A stretch of DNA of 64,000 bases. Source: a bacterium. GTDB lineage: Bacteria; Vulcanimicrobiota; Xenobia; Xenobiales; JADMJV01. Positions 45,522 through 55,000 of the stretch are shown piece after piece. The number at the start of each line of letters is the position of its first letter. The first letter of the stretch is position 1. The stretch is taken from positions 26,814 to 90,813 of the forward strand of contig JADMJV010000010.1 in assembly GCA_018780265.1 (NCBI GenBank), read 5' to 3'. A program made the translations under genes and the position numbers. The notes below the pieces were generated by a model that was not told the origin of the DNA, searched no databases, and saw only the letters and a list, made by a program, of their open reading frames with translations.

Positions 45522-45570
45522 GGTGTCCTGGCCAGAATCAGGTATTTGTCCTGTCCACCGGCAGGACACC
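45522..45570. other. Inverted repeat in the thioredoxin leader
   Basis: GGTGTCCTG (45522-45530) and CAGGACACC (45562-45570) are perfect inverted repeats around a 31-nt loop, about 54 nt upstream of the thioredoxin start. The remaining leader ends in GCCGGGGAAGACACCTGC, whose CACCTGC repeats part of the stem. It could be a structured 5' UTR. Confidence 0.4.
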
Positions 45571-45623
45571 TGAAGAGGGTAGCAGGCGAGAGGGCCCTGA
45601 ATCCAGCCGGGGAAGACACCTGC

Positions 45624-45968
45624 ATGACCTACACCGCCCACTATCCACCTGCGGAGCCACCGCGCAGCCAGGTTGACAACTGGCAGGGACTGGTGGTGCT
45701 GGAGTTTGGAACACCCTGGTGCCCCCTGTGTCGGGCCGCCCAACCCGCGCTACGTGCGGCCTTGCAAGACTGCCCTGGCATCCGCCACGTCAAAGTAGAA
45801 GATGGCAAAGGAAAACCACTGGGTCGCTCTTTTGGGGTCAAACTGTGGCCCACCCTTGTATTGTTGCGCGACGGAAAGAACGTGAGGCAGCTGGCGCGGC
45901 CTTCGGCGCGGGAGATAGAGCAGGCTGTGCAGGAATTGGCCGATCAGGTAGAGCAACCAGAAACATAG
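45624..45968 (+). CDS. Thioredoxin-family protein
   Basis: 114 residues from ATG 45624 (GGGGAAG about 11 nt upstream; an open frame back to 45483 is not protein-like). The active site is TPWCPLCRAAQP, a CxxC with Pro-Leu between, and the cis-Pro region is LWPTLVLLRDG. No signal peptide, so it is cytoplasmic. In contrast to the UGA gene at 13089, both active-site positions are Cys codons. It is 15 nt before the DUF7873-like gene. Confidence 0.85.
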   Translation: MTYTAHYPPAEPPRSQVDNWQGLVVLEFGTPWCPLCRAAQPALRAALQDCPGIRHVKVEDGKGKPLGRSFGVKLWPTLVLLRDGKNVRQLARPSAREIEQAVQELADQVEQPET

Positions 45969-45983
45969 TCGGAGGAATCAACC

Positions 45984-46727
45984 ATGGCCAAGCAGTCTCG
46001 TCTAGCCCAGGTGATCGCGGTGGAGAAACAGGTAAAATCGCGCGTCAACTCGGAGGGCGCCGAACTCCACAAGCTCAATCAGAAACCCGACCTGTTTGCC
46101 GGCATGACGCGGACTTACGAGCGCAAATCGGAGGAGGGCGAAGAGTTACCCCCCGAGCAGAAACTGGTCCAGTACCGGGCCCATGAAAACCTCACCCAGT
46201 GGTCCACCATGTGGGCCGAACTGCTGGACGTGGTGGCCACCAAAGACTGGGGCAACGTCCGGGCCCGCGCCGACCTGATGGTAGATGGTCATCTGCTGGT
46301 GAAGGATGCCCCGGTCACCTATCTGATCTGGCTGGAGAAGCAACTGGAAGATTTCAGAACCTTTGTGGACAACTTACCCGTCCTCGACCCCAGCAAGGCC
46401 TGGCGCTTTGACACGGCCACCGGGCTCAACATCACCGAGCCGGTGCGCACCGCGCGCCACAAGAAAGTGCCGAGGGTATTGGTGAAAGTAGAAGCCACCG
46501 AGCATCATCCGGCCCAGGCCGAAATCGTCCATGATGATGTGCTGGTAGGCTACTGGTCGCAGCTGTTCACCTCGGGAGCGCTTTCCGATCCGCGCCGACG
46601 ACAGCTGTTAACGCGGGTAGATTCGCTGCGAAAAGCCGTCAAAGAAGCACGCGAAGAGGCCAATTCGCTGAAAATCGATCCCATTGAAGTGGGCACCACC
46701 ATCAGCAAGTGGTTGCTGCAGGACTGA
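45984..46727 (+). CDS. DUF7873-like conserved protein
   Basis: 247 residues, start ATG 45984 behind GGAGG. The order IAVEKQVKSR, ATKDWGNVRARADLMVDG, APVTYLIWLEKQLEDFRTFV, TEPVRTARHKKVPRVLVK and ATEHHPAQAEI recalls DUF7873 proteins known from actinobacteria and scattered other phyla. Function unknown. No signal or membrane segment. The 3' end overlaps the convergent fmt gene by 26 nt. Its scattered family distribution may point to transfer. Confidence 0.72.
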   Translation: MAKQSRLAQVIAVEKQVKSRVNSEGAELHKLNQKPDLFAGMTRTYERKSEEGEELPPEQKLVQYRAHENLTQWSTMWAELLDVVATKDWGNVRARADLMVDGHLLVKDAPVTYLIWLEKQLEDFRTFVDNLPVLDPSKAWRFDTATGLNITEPVRTARHKKVPRVLVKVEATEHHPAQAEIVHDDVLVGYWSQLFTSGALSDPRRRQLLTRVDSLRKAVKEAREEANSLKIDPIEVGTTISKWLLQD

Positions 46728-47664
46728 CACCTCCCAGGATGTCGCCGGGGCGCAATGCATTGCCCTGCCAGAAGGACCAGGCCGGCATCCAGCCTTTGCC
46801 GGCCGGCTTCACTTCTTCGACCAATACACTGCCATCGGCCGCGGCTACCAGGAAGCCTTTGCCCTTGACCGGCCCCAGCACCGTACCAGGAGCCCCCGAG
46901 GCGGCTGACTCGGCCGTGCCTGCTTTGCCTACCTTGAGAACTCCGCCGGAAAACTGGGTCTGAGCCCCAGGCTCCGTTGCCAGGGCTCGCACAAAATGAC
47001 TCACCCTCCGCCCCGGCCAATTCCAATCAATCACCAGATCCTGTTTGGCCAGTGGCTTGGTGTAGCCACCTTCGGCCTCGGCCGGCTGCGCGGTCCGGGT
47101 GTAGTCCCCCGCTTCCAGAGACCGCATGGTCTCGCTGAGCAGGTCGGCCCCCACCAGAGATAGTCGTTGCGACAACTGCTCACCGGTCTCGTCGGGACCG
47201 ATTGGACTTCTTCGCACGGAGATAATGTCACCGGTGTCATAGCCGACATCCATAAAAAAAGTGCACACACCGGTTTCGCTATCCCCATTCATAATGGCGG
47301 CCTGGATGGGAATGGCCCCTCGATAGCGAGGCAGCAACGAGGGATGCACATTGATGCAGCCAAACCGCGGCAGATCCAGCAGCGTTTTGGGAATGAGTTT
47401 GGCGTAAGCCACCACCAGAATCACATCAGGATTCAGTTCCTTGAGGTGTTCCAGGACGTGCTCGTCGCGAATCCGAGCCGGTTCGTGCACAGGCAGACCC
47501 AACTCCAGGGCCCGGGCCTTGACGGGCGTCGGCAGCATTTTGTTGCCACGAGCCCGCGGCTTGTCAGGCTGAGTATAGACAGCCATCAACTCGCTCTCGG
47601 CGTGAACCCGCTCCAAACTGGCCACTGCGAACTGAGGGGAACCCATGAATATCGTGCGCAACAC
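46702..47664 (-). CDS. fmt: Methionyl-tRNA formyltransferase
   Basis: 320 residues. It formylates initiator Met-tRNA with 10-formyl-THF. The hallmark INVHPSLLPRYRGAIPIQAAI region with catalytic Asn/His, followed by Asp in MDVGYDTGDII, is intact; the start LRTIFMGSPQFAV is canonical (GTG 47664 or TTG 47661). The C-terminal tRNA-binding domain is complete. It follows def without spacing, the classical def-fmt order. Confidence 0.96.
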   Translation of the reverse strand: MLRTIFMGSPQFAVASLERVHAESELMAVYTQPDKPRARGNKMLPTPVKARALELGLPVHEPARIRDEHVLEHLKELNPDVILVVAYAKLIPKTLLDLPRFGCINVHPSLLPRYRGAIPIQAAIMNGDSETGVCTFFMDVGYDTGDIISVRRSPIGPDETGEQLSQRLSLVGADLLSETMRSLEAGDYTRTAQPAEAEGGYTKPLAKQDLVIDWNWPGRRVSHFVRALATEPGAQTQFSGGVLKVGKAGTAESAASGAPGTVLGPVKGKGFLVAAADGSVLVEEVKPAGKGWMPAWSFWQGNALRPGDILGGVSPAATTC

Positions 47665-48162
47665 CTACTCTTCCTCGGCCGGTTCGTCTTCCTCAGAGTC
47701 GGCGTTGGGATTTTTCTCGTGCAAGTTCAGGGCGAAGTCGGTAAACAGTTTGCCATCAAGGTGGTCGATCTCGTGTTGAAAACAACGAGACAACAGCCCC
47801 TCCGCCGGCACTCGAAAAGTGCGCCCCGAAGCATCCTGCCCCTTGACCACAATCTTGTCGTGCCGTCGGACGTCGCCGTAGAGACCGGGAATCGACAGAC
47901 ACCCCTCCAGACCGACCTGCTCTCCATGGACTTCGACGATCTTGGGGTTGGTCATGCGGATCGGACCATCCCCTACATCAAGCACGATAATGCGCTTGGA
48001 AATGCCGATTTGAGGCGCGGCCAGGCCGATACCCGGTGCTGAATACATGGTGTCCAACATGTCCTCCAACAGGCGACTGAGGGAGGCGTCGAACACGTCT
48101 ACGTCACGGGCCTTGGCGCGGAGCACTTCCTCGCCAACCAGTTTAATGGGCAGAGAGGCCAC
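47665..48162 (-). CDS. def: Peptide deformylase
   Basis: 165 residues; removes the N-formyl group from new proteins. The three signature motifs are present: GIGLAAPQIG, EGCLSIPG (Cys metal ligand) and QHEIDHLDG (HExxH). GTG start at 48162, one base after the upstream stop. The C-terminal tail is acidic (SEEDEPAEEE). In an operon with fmt downstream and priA upstream, interrupted by one secreted-protein gene. Confidence 0.96.
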   Translation of the reverse strand: MASLPIKLVGEEVLRAKARDVDVFDASLSRLLEDMLDTMYSAPGIGLAAPQIGISKRIIVLDVGDGPIRMTNPKIVEVHGEQVGLEGCLSIPGLYGDVRRHDKIVVKGQDASGRTFRVPAEGLLSRCFQHEIDHLDGKLFTDFALNLHEKNPNADSEEDEPAEEE

Positions 48163-48163
48163 G

Positions 48164-48736
48164 CTACTTGGCGCCGTCCTTCGGGGCGCCGTCTTTGGGG
48201 GGCACCTCCTCGTGGTCCACCACCATTTTCCCCTTCAACATGGTTCCCAAGGTATTGCGGGCCACGCCGGGGTTTATGCGATAGGTAGACCCCGGCTTCA
48301 AATCCCCAGCGGATTCTTTCCACTCCTGAACCACCTGACCGGCGGTATCGACCACCTGATATTTGACGGTGACCTTCTTCAGCGTATCGGTTTTGCTGCT
48401 GTTCAGAACCGCCCCGGAGAGGCGCATCTCGGCATTATATTTGCTGCCGTAGCCAGAGTCGTAGAAGTTGATTTCGGTAAACTTGATGGGCGACTTCTTG
48501 TTGGGATTGACGCTGTCGGTCGTGATCATCTTGAGCGGACCGGTCGGCAACTTGGGACTGGGTGACGCATCTGGGGAAGCGCTGGCACTTGGGCTGGCGC
48601 TGGGCGAAGCTGTGGCCGAAGCCGAGGGTTTGGGCTTGGGCTTAGGGGCCTGAGGATAAGTAGGTTGCGCAAACGCGTTGAGGGCCGCCGCCAGGAACAA
48701 GATACCCGCCGCTGCCTTAGTCTTCAATTGATTCAT
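48164..48736 (-). CDS. Secreted protein with Pro/Ser/Ala linker
   Basis: 190 residues from ATG 48736 (AGAGGGA about 5 nt upstream). A signal peptide (AAAGILFLAAALNAFAQ) is followed by a low-complexity linker rich in Pro, Ser and Ala (PSASATASPSASPSASASPD) and a C-terminal beta domain of about 120 residues (KFTEINFYDSGYGSKYNAEM). Domain unknown, possibly similar to FxLYD-type beta domains. It lies between priA and def. Confidence 0.7.
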   Translation of the reverse strand: MNQLKTKAAAGILFLAAALNAFAQPTYPQAPKPKPKPSASATASPSASPSASASPDASPSPKLPTGPLKMITTDSVNPNKKSPIKFTEINFYDSGYGSKYNAEMRLSGAVLNSSKTDTLKKVTVKYQVVDTAGQVVQEWKESAGDLKPGSTYRINPGVARNTLGTMLKGKMVVDHEEVPPKDGAPKDGAK

Positions 48737-48755
48737 GGGTCCCTCTTCTCTGATT

Positions 48756-50744
48756 TTAGAGTATGCTCTGGGGGTCAATATCTGCGGCCCACCGAATACC
48801 GGAGCCACGTTTGCATTGTCGCAAAGCGTTCCGCAAGATTTCCGCCAGTTCCTTCACCCGCTTCCCCTTCAACAAGAAATGCCAGCGATACATTCCCTGA
48901 ACTTTTTCCAGTGGACAGGCGGAAGGGCCCAGCACCTGAAAAGGACCGGCATTTTGGTGGAGCCAATCCGCCAACAGGGCCACCGATCGAGCAACCGCCT
49001 CGGGCTTTCCTCCACTGATGATCAAGCGTCCCAACCTGCAAAAAGGGGGATAGAGCAACTGCCGACGCGTTTCCAATTCGGTTTGCAGAAAACCGGCGTA
49101 GTCGTGTTGCCTGACGTAGCTAAATACCTCGTGATCGGCATCAGCCGCTTGCAACAAAACACGACCGGCTACCGCTCCACGACCGGCCCTACCGGCCACC
49201 TGGACCAGCAACTGCAACACCCGCTCGGCAGCTCGAAAGTCGGGCACATGCAAACCCTGATCGGCCCCGATGACACCGACCAGGGTGACTTGGGGAAAGT
49301 CCAGACCCTTGGAGACCATTTGGGTGCCTAACAAAATGTCAGCCTCTCCGCTGGCAAAAGTTCGCAGCAATTGGGAATGAGCCCCTTGAAGCCTGGTGGT
49401 ATCTCGATCCATTCGCAAGACTCTGGCCGACGGCATTTTGCGGGCAACCTCCTCGGCCAGACGCTCTGTCCCGCTGCCCCGGTCCTGCAGGGCCAGTCCA
49501 CCGCAATGCGGGCAGTGGTCGAGCAAGGGCTGATGAAAACCGCAATAGTGGCATTGCATCTCGGAAGGTTGCCGATGGATGGTCAAAGAGATGCTACAGT
49601 GAGGGCAGTGCACCACTTTGCCGCAATCCGGGCACTGCAAATAGCGAGAAAATCCGCGCCGATTGTAGAGCAAGACCGCCTGCTGACCGGCCTCCAGAGT
49701 GCTTTGCAATGCGCTCAACATGGGATGGGAAAGGTCGTCCCGTCCCCGCAGACGGTGCTTTCGCAAGTCGATCACCTCGACGCTGGGCAAGGTGTTGCTG
49801 GTGGCCCGCTGGGGCAGTCTCAAGTGCGCATAGCGCCCCGAGCGGGCAGCGCTGTAACTCTCCAGGCAAGGAGTGGCGCTACCCAAGAGCAGCGGACAGT
49901 GATGGCGTTGAGCCCGCCAGGCAGCCACCTGACGGGCATGATAGCGTGGCGCAGAATCTTGTTTATAGGACGAGTCGTGCTCCTCGTCGAGCACAATCAG
50001 GCCCAGCTTCTCCACAGGAGCAAACACCGCCGAGCGAGTGCCTAAGGCCACGCGCGCCCGGCCTTCCTGCAAGGCCCGCCATTGATGGGTGCGCTCACCA
50101 TCGCTGAGGCGCGAGTGCAAGACCCCCACCCGATCTCCCAGGCGTCCCTGATATCGATCGATGGCCTGGGGGGTCAAGGAAACTTCGGGAACCATTACAA
50201 TGGCAGAGTTGCCTGCCTCCAGGACTCGTTCGATAGCCGCCAGATAGACTTCGGTTTTACCCGACCCGGTAATGCCCTCCAGCAGCAGGGTTTCTGCTTT
50301 TCCGATGTAAGCCAGCACCGCCTGCTGAGCAGGATTCAGAGGGTGGCGGCCGACCACTTCCCCCAGTCCTGAATCCTGTCGCTTCTTGCGAGAATTCCTT
50401 TGGGGAGGGTGAATCAGACGCCGCACGACACTGGGCGGAACGACCGCCTGATAGGCCTCAGCCAGCGTGCAGACGTAGAGTTCACTCATCCAGCGGGCCA
50501 AGTCCATCAATTCGTGGGGCCACACCGGGGCCTGGCCCAGGCGCTCCAAAATGGCCCGCGGTGGCTTATCGAGTTGGGGAGGGTCGTCGCAAACCTCAGC
50601 CACGTAGGCATTGAGTTCGCGCTCGCCAAAGGGAACACGCACCGCCCAACCAGGCTCTACTTCCATTCCGCCAGGAACTTCATAGGTATAGAGCTGGTCG
50701 GCCCAGTGCCCGGGAGAGTCTACGACCAACCGAGCAAACTTCAC
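48756..50744 (-). CDS. priA: Primosomal protein N' (PriA helicase)
   Basis: 662 residues, GTG start directly after the previous stop. It restarts stalled replication forks. Walker A GITGSGKTEVY, DEEH box LIVLDEEHDSSYKQDS, and the zinc-binding cysteine cluster CPDCGKVVHCPHC, CHYCG, CPHCGG are intact. About 70 residues shorter than the E. coli protein. Neighbours def and fmt downstream are the common arrangement. Confidence 0.95.
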   Translation of the reverse strand: MKFARLVVDSPGHWADQLYTYEVPGGMEVEPGWAVRVPFGERELNAYVAEVCDDPPQLDKPPRAILERLGQAPVWPHELMDLARWMSELYVCTLAEAYQAVVPPSVVRRLIHPPQRNSRKKRQDSGLGEVVGRHPLNPAQQAVLAYIGKAETLLLEGITGSGKTEVYLAAIERVLEAGNSAIVMVPEVSLTPQAIDRYQGRLGDRVGVLHSRLSDGERTHQWRALQEGRARVALGTRSAVFAPVEKLGLIVLDEEHDSSYKQDSAPRYHARQVAAWRAQRHHCPLLLGSATPCLESYSAARSGRYAHLRLPQRATSNTLPSVEVIDLRKHRLRGRDDLSHPMLSALQSTLEAGQQAVLLYNRRGFSRYLQCPDCGKVVHCPHCSISLTIHRQPSEMQCHYCGFHQPLLDHCPHCGGLALQDRGSGTERLAEEVARKMPSARVLRMDRDTTRLQGAHSQLLRTFASGEADILLGTQMVSKGLDFPQVTLVGVIGADQGLHVPDFRAAERVLQLLVQVAGRAGRGAVAGRVLLQAADADHEVFSYVRQHDYAGFLQTELETRRQLLYPPFCRLGRLIISGGKPEAVARSVALLADWLHQNAGPFQVLGPSACPLEKVQGMYRWHFLLKGKRVKELAEILRNALRQCKRGSGIRWAADIDPQSIL

Positions 50745-51509
50745 TCAGGGACCTTCGACAACGAAGCCCTTCTCAAATCCGTCCGCCAACAACTCTGTAG
50801 AGGCCTGCTGGGCGTCCTCTTTGGTCTGGAAAGTGCCAACCCAGACTTTAAAAACCTCCTTGCCTCCATCGCCTGGCATTTTCTCAAACTTGGACTCGTA
50901 GCCCTTAGTCTTGAGTCGATCCACCAGTTCCTGGGCTGTCTTCTGCTGAGTAAAGACGGCCAATTGAACCCGAAAGCGACCTCCACTGGGCCCTGGACTG
51001 GGACTGGCGGAGGGCGAGGCGCTTGGACTGGTGGAGGGATCGGGTGTCACGGAAGGCGACGGCGACGTGGTCCCGTCTCCGGCCAGCAACTCATCCGCTC
51101 GATTAATGATCTCCGCTGCAGCCCGCGAGGGAGTGATGATACGGTCAAGACGATAGACGATCTTGCGGGGTACCCGATCTTTCAAGGAGACAATGCCGAT
51201 GAAAAGCAGGTCTTCGCGGATGACGTTCAGCTTCTTCTCGCAGTAACTGCGTTCTCGCTCCTTGTTGAAATGATAGCTATAGATGGGTAGCCTGGATTGT
51301 TTTTTTAAGCTTTTTGCCATCTCTTGAATGAGAACTTTCTCCTTGCGAAGAATCTCCGCATCAGACTCGTCTCCCAAGATCAAAATCGCATAGTCGGCAG
51401 TCGGGGGGGTCTCTGTCTGAGCCAGCGTCATCGCAGTGGTCGCCCCCAGCAGGAAGAGCGCTCCTGCAGAGCGCGCGAAAATCTTCTTAAGGGTGGTGAA
51501 CAGAGACAT
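50745..51509 (-). CDS. Exported SPOR-domain protein
   Basis: 254 residues from ATG 51509 (AAAGGA 6 nt upstream). Signal peptide (GALFLLGATTAMTLAQ), a domain of about 100 residues of unknown type (YAILILGDESDAEILRKEK), a Ser/Pro/Thr linker (SPSPSVTPDPSTSPSASPSA), and a C-terminal SPOR domain (RFRVQLAVFTQQKTAQELVD with the final VWVGTFQTKEDAQQ). SPOR domains bind denuded peptidoglycan at septa, so it probably acts in the envelope. Its stop abuts the priA start. Confidence 0.83.
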   Translation of the reverse strand: MSLFTTLKKIFARSAGALFLLGATTAMTLAQTETPPTADYAILILGDESDAEILRKEKVLIQEMAKSLKKQSRLPIYSYHFNKERERSYCEKKLNVIREDLLFIGIVSLKDRVPRKIVYRLDRIITPSRAAAEIINRADELLAGDGTTSPSPSVTPDPSTSPSASPSASPSPGPSGGRFRVQLAVFTQQKTAQELVDRLKTKGYESKFEKMPGDGGKEVFKVWVGTFQTKEDAQQASTELLADGFEKGFVVEGP

Positions 51510-51624
51510 GACGGTCCTTTCGCTTCCAGGGTGGGATTTTGTCCACTCTGGGGTATAACAACAATTGCGGGATCGTCTTTCCGCAGGCAACCATAACTCC
51601 TTCCAGGGATCGGGGAACAGGTCG

Positions 51625-52047
51625 ATGAGAAACAACAGGCGGCGCCGGGCCTTCACCTTAATTGAATTGATGATCGCCATTGCCATCATCGCCATCCTGG
51701 CGGCTATCGCCATCCCTCGCTTTGTGACGGCGCGTTATCGTGCCTATCTGTCGGCCTGCTCCGTGAACGAGAAAAACCTCGCAACCGCCCTGGAGAGCTA
51801 CCGCACCGACTACCGCATCTATCCCCCAGCCCTGATCACCCTGGTCGGCGCTGGTGGCAGCGGATATATTCAGTCCTTGCCCTCCTGCCCGTCCGCCCCC
51901 ACCACCCAATATACCTACGTGCCAACCCCTGATGGCGAGGGCTTTACCATTGGTTGTCCCGGCTATCATCAGTTTCAGATCAACGGTCAGTTGCCGGGTT
52001 TTCCGCAATACGTCGCGGGCTTCGGGCTGAAAGAAAACGGGCCCTAG
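51625..52047 (+). CDS. Type IV/type II-like prepilin (PilA/GspG group) with Ala at -1
   Basis: 140 residues from ATG 51625. Leader MRNNRRRRA, then FTLIELMIAIAIIAILAAIA: Phe at +1, Glu at +5, but Ala instead of Gly before the cleavage site. The globular part has two Cys (SCPSAP and GCPGYH) spaced as in a pilin D-region. Size suits a major pilin or GspG-like pseudopilin. It is separate from the prepilin operon at 41-44 kb. The stop overlaps the convergent kinase gene by 3-4 nt. Confidence 0.87.
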   Translation: MRNNRRRRAFTLIELMIAIAIIAILAAIAIPRFVTARYRAYLSACSVNEKNLATALESYRTDYRIYPPALITLVGAGGSGYIQSLPSCPSAPTTQYTYVPTPDGEGFTIGCPGYHQFQINGQLPGFPQYVAGFGLKENGP

Positions 52048-55000
52048 CCTTCGCGGATACGCTGGGTTTGCAGCAGCAACTGCAAGCGCTTCAGTTCTTC
52101 GCGATCCTTTTCACCAGCCAGCGCCAGGGCCTTGTCGACATTGGCCAGCGCCTCTTTCACCTCGCCCAATTGTTGACAGGTCTCAGCCAGATCGGCATAG
52201 ATTCTCCAACGCTCGGGATTGCGCTCCAGAGCCCGACGAAAGAGCGTAGCCGCCTCGCCAAATCGACCTCGGCGGGCCTCGACCCTGCCTTCCAGCCAAT
52301 AAAACCTCCCCTGCTCAGCCGGAAAGACTTCAGCACCCCGTCGAAACACAGAGGCCGCCTCCTGGGCCCGATTGGCCTTGCGCAGGGCACGTCCCAGCAA
52401 CTCGTAGAGCATTGGCTCATTGGGGCTTTCGGTCACGCCGCGCTGTAAGGTAAGCACCGCCTCGCTCCAATTTCCCTCACAGCCTTGAATTTCTGCTTGA
52501 GTAACCAGAAAGTCCCGATTTTTGGGTTCAATCTGCAGCGCTTTGCGCAACTTTTCGCGAGCCTCGCTCCAGTCTCGTTTCTCCATGGCCACTTTGGCCA
52601 GGCCATGCAGGGCCTTGGCATCGCGTGGGTTGGACTTGAGAGCTAACTGCAAGACTTCGGCGGCGCGAGCCACCTTACCGTCGGCCAGATAGGACAGACC
52701 CATCTCAACCTGCGTATGGGCCAGATAAAGAGCCTCGTCTCGCGAACTCAGACGACTGGCAAAATTCCGAAAACTCTGAATCGCTTCGCCGTGACGCCCT
52801 GCCAAGGCCAGAGCCCGAGCCTGATAAAGATAGAGGATGTGATTGCCGTTGTCCACCTCGAGGGCCTTCTGAAAGGCTCCGATGGCCAGGTTAGCCAGGC
52901 CCTGGCGGGCCAGAGCCTGACCCATGATCCCCTGAGCCTGGGCATCGCCCGGTTTTAGTTGCAGGGAGAACTGCAAACAGCGAACCGCCTCTTCATCGTC
53001 GCCGACCAGGAAATTCAACAGGCCCAGCCCTTTGGCATAGTCAGCATTGCGCCCATCGAGCATGGCCGCTCGCTTCAGCTCAGCGATGGCCGAAGGGAAA
53101 TCCCCATTGCAGTAGTGGGCCATGGCCAGGTCTTCCCGGTATTCGGGCTCGACCTTGTGAGCCTCTACCGCCCGCTGATAGTGGTCGATAGCCTGAGCCG
53201 TGTAGTCCTTCTTTAGATAAATGCGACCCAACTTGTTATGCATCTCAGCACATTTGGGATCCAGGCGCACCACGTTTTCATACACCGACAAGGCACGATT
53301 CAGATCGTTGCGCTGCAGGTAGAGTTCTCCCAGCCTGCGGTTGAGCGCCAGATCATGAGGCTGAAAGCGCAAGGCTTCTTCCAACTCTTTGGCGGCGTGA
53401 TCCAACCGACCGTGCTTTTCAAAGATAGCCGACATGCGCAAACGAGCATCTCGATTGGTCTGATCCAACTCTACCGCTCGGCGCAGTTCGCGCAGGGCCT
53501 GCTCATCCTGATTTTGGGCCTGGAACAGCGCTCCCAACTCGGCCCTTAGCTCAGCGTCATCCCCCCGCGACTGAATGACGCTCTCAAAAGCCTCCTGAGC
53601 CAGCGCAAACTGACGCCGCCGAGCATAGAGACGTCCCAGCAACAAACAGGTCTGCACATCGCTGGGATCGATCTGATTGGCCTGCTCCAAAAAACGAGTC
53701 GCTTCATCGGGGCGGTCGCTGCGAGCCAACATCAAGCCCATCTGTCGGTTGGCTTCGGCATTGCGGGGATTCCGCTCCAGCACCCGCTTGTACTGCTCGA
53801 TGGCCTCAGGCGCGCGACCCGTTTCCCCATAAAGGTAGGCCAGACGCAGCCTGGCCTGCACGTCTACCGGATCGCGGCGAAGCGCCTCGAGCAGACTGGC
53901 GATGACTCCCTCAAAATCGTTCCTGGCCAGAAACACTTCGGCCATCACCAGCCATGGTTGAGAACTTTTGGGCAACTGATCGCAGGCCCTCACCAGCGAC
54001 TTCTCGGCCGAGTCCAGCCGATGCAATCCCATTAACGCCCGGCCACGACAAAGGTGGGCTTCTCCCAGGTCGGCGTCGTGAGCCAGAGCCTGCTCTGACA
54101 GGTCGAGGGCCTCTTCGTAGAGGCCGTCCGCCAGGGCGTCGCGACTCTGTTGAGCCAGTAAAATAGCCTCCCGCTGAATCACGTAATAACTAGGAGTGAC
54201 CGTCTGGCCGCACTCCAGGCACTGAACGGAGCCGGCCGGGTTGGAACAGCCACAGGCCTGACAAAAGGAGCGCCTGGCATTTGGGTCTACAGGAGGCGCG
54301 AGTTCTTGCTGACGCTTGTCATCCCGAGCCATCTGGTTGGCCGGCTGCTGGGCCGCTTCAGGATTGCGAGCTTCGTCCATCCAGCCCGATGAGGCTACCA
54401 ACGGCAATCCTTGGGCCACCTTGAATGGCACACTGGGGGGAGGACCGGCATCCACCACTGTCCGATTTGGGGGCGAAGTAGCCTTGGGGGGCGCAACCGG
54501 AAGCGGCGCGGGCGCCACCGGCGGGTTGGCCGCATCCGACTTTTGAAATCGCTGCATAAAGTCACTACGAGTAGCCTCAAGTGACGGGGGCGGCGGAACC
54601 TTGAGAATCGGCATTTGAATGGGCAACTTGGGGATGGCCATGGACGATGCCGTACCCAGCTTGGGAATGGGCATGTCCAGCGAGGGAAACTTGTTGTTGG
54701 TGGGGGGGGCAACAACCGGCTTGGTGCCCCCCGTGGAAAACTGAGTCTGGAGCACTTCCTCCAGTTCGCGGGTCATTTCCAGGACCGACGAGAACCGCTC
54801 GGACGGCTCTTTGCGCAGGGCCCGCAAGGCCATTTTCTCCAGGCCCCAGGGGACCTCTGGATTGAGGTCGGCCAGGCTGGGCGGAGGCTCGTGGAGTACT
54901 TTGTGGATAAACTCCAGAGGGTTCTCTCCCATAAAGGGCAGACTGCCGGTTGCGATTTCAAAAAGGATAACGCCCAGGGCATAGATGTCCGCCCTCAGGT

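Noticed and set aside
45541..45623. Possible cobalamin riboswitch before thioredoxin (a B12-box-like GCCGGGGAAGACACCTGC)
   Set aside because: Only the last box resembles it; the other conserved boxes and usual length of about 200 nt are missing.
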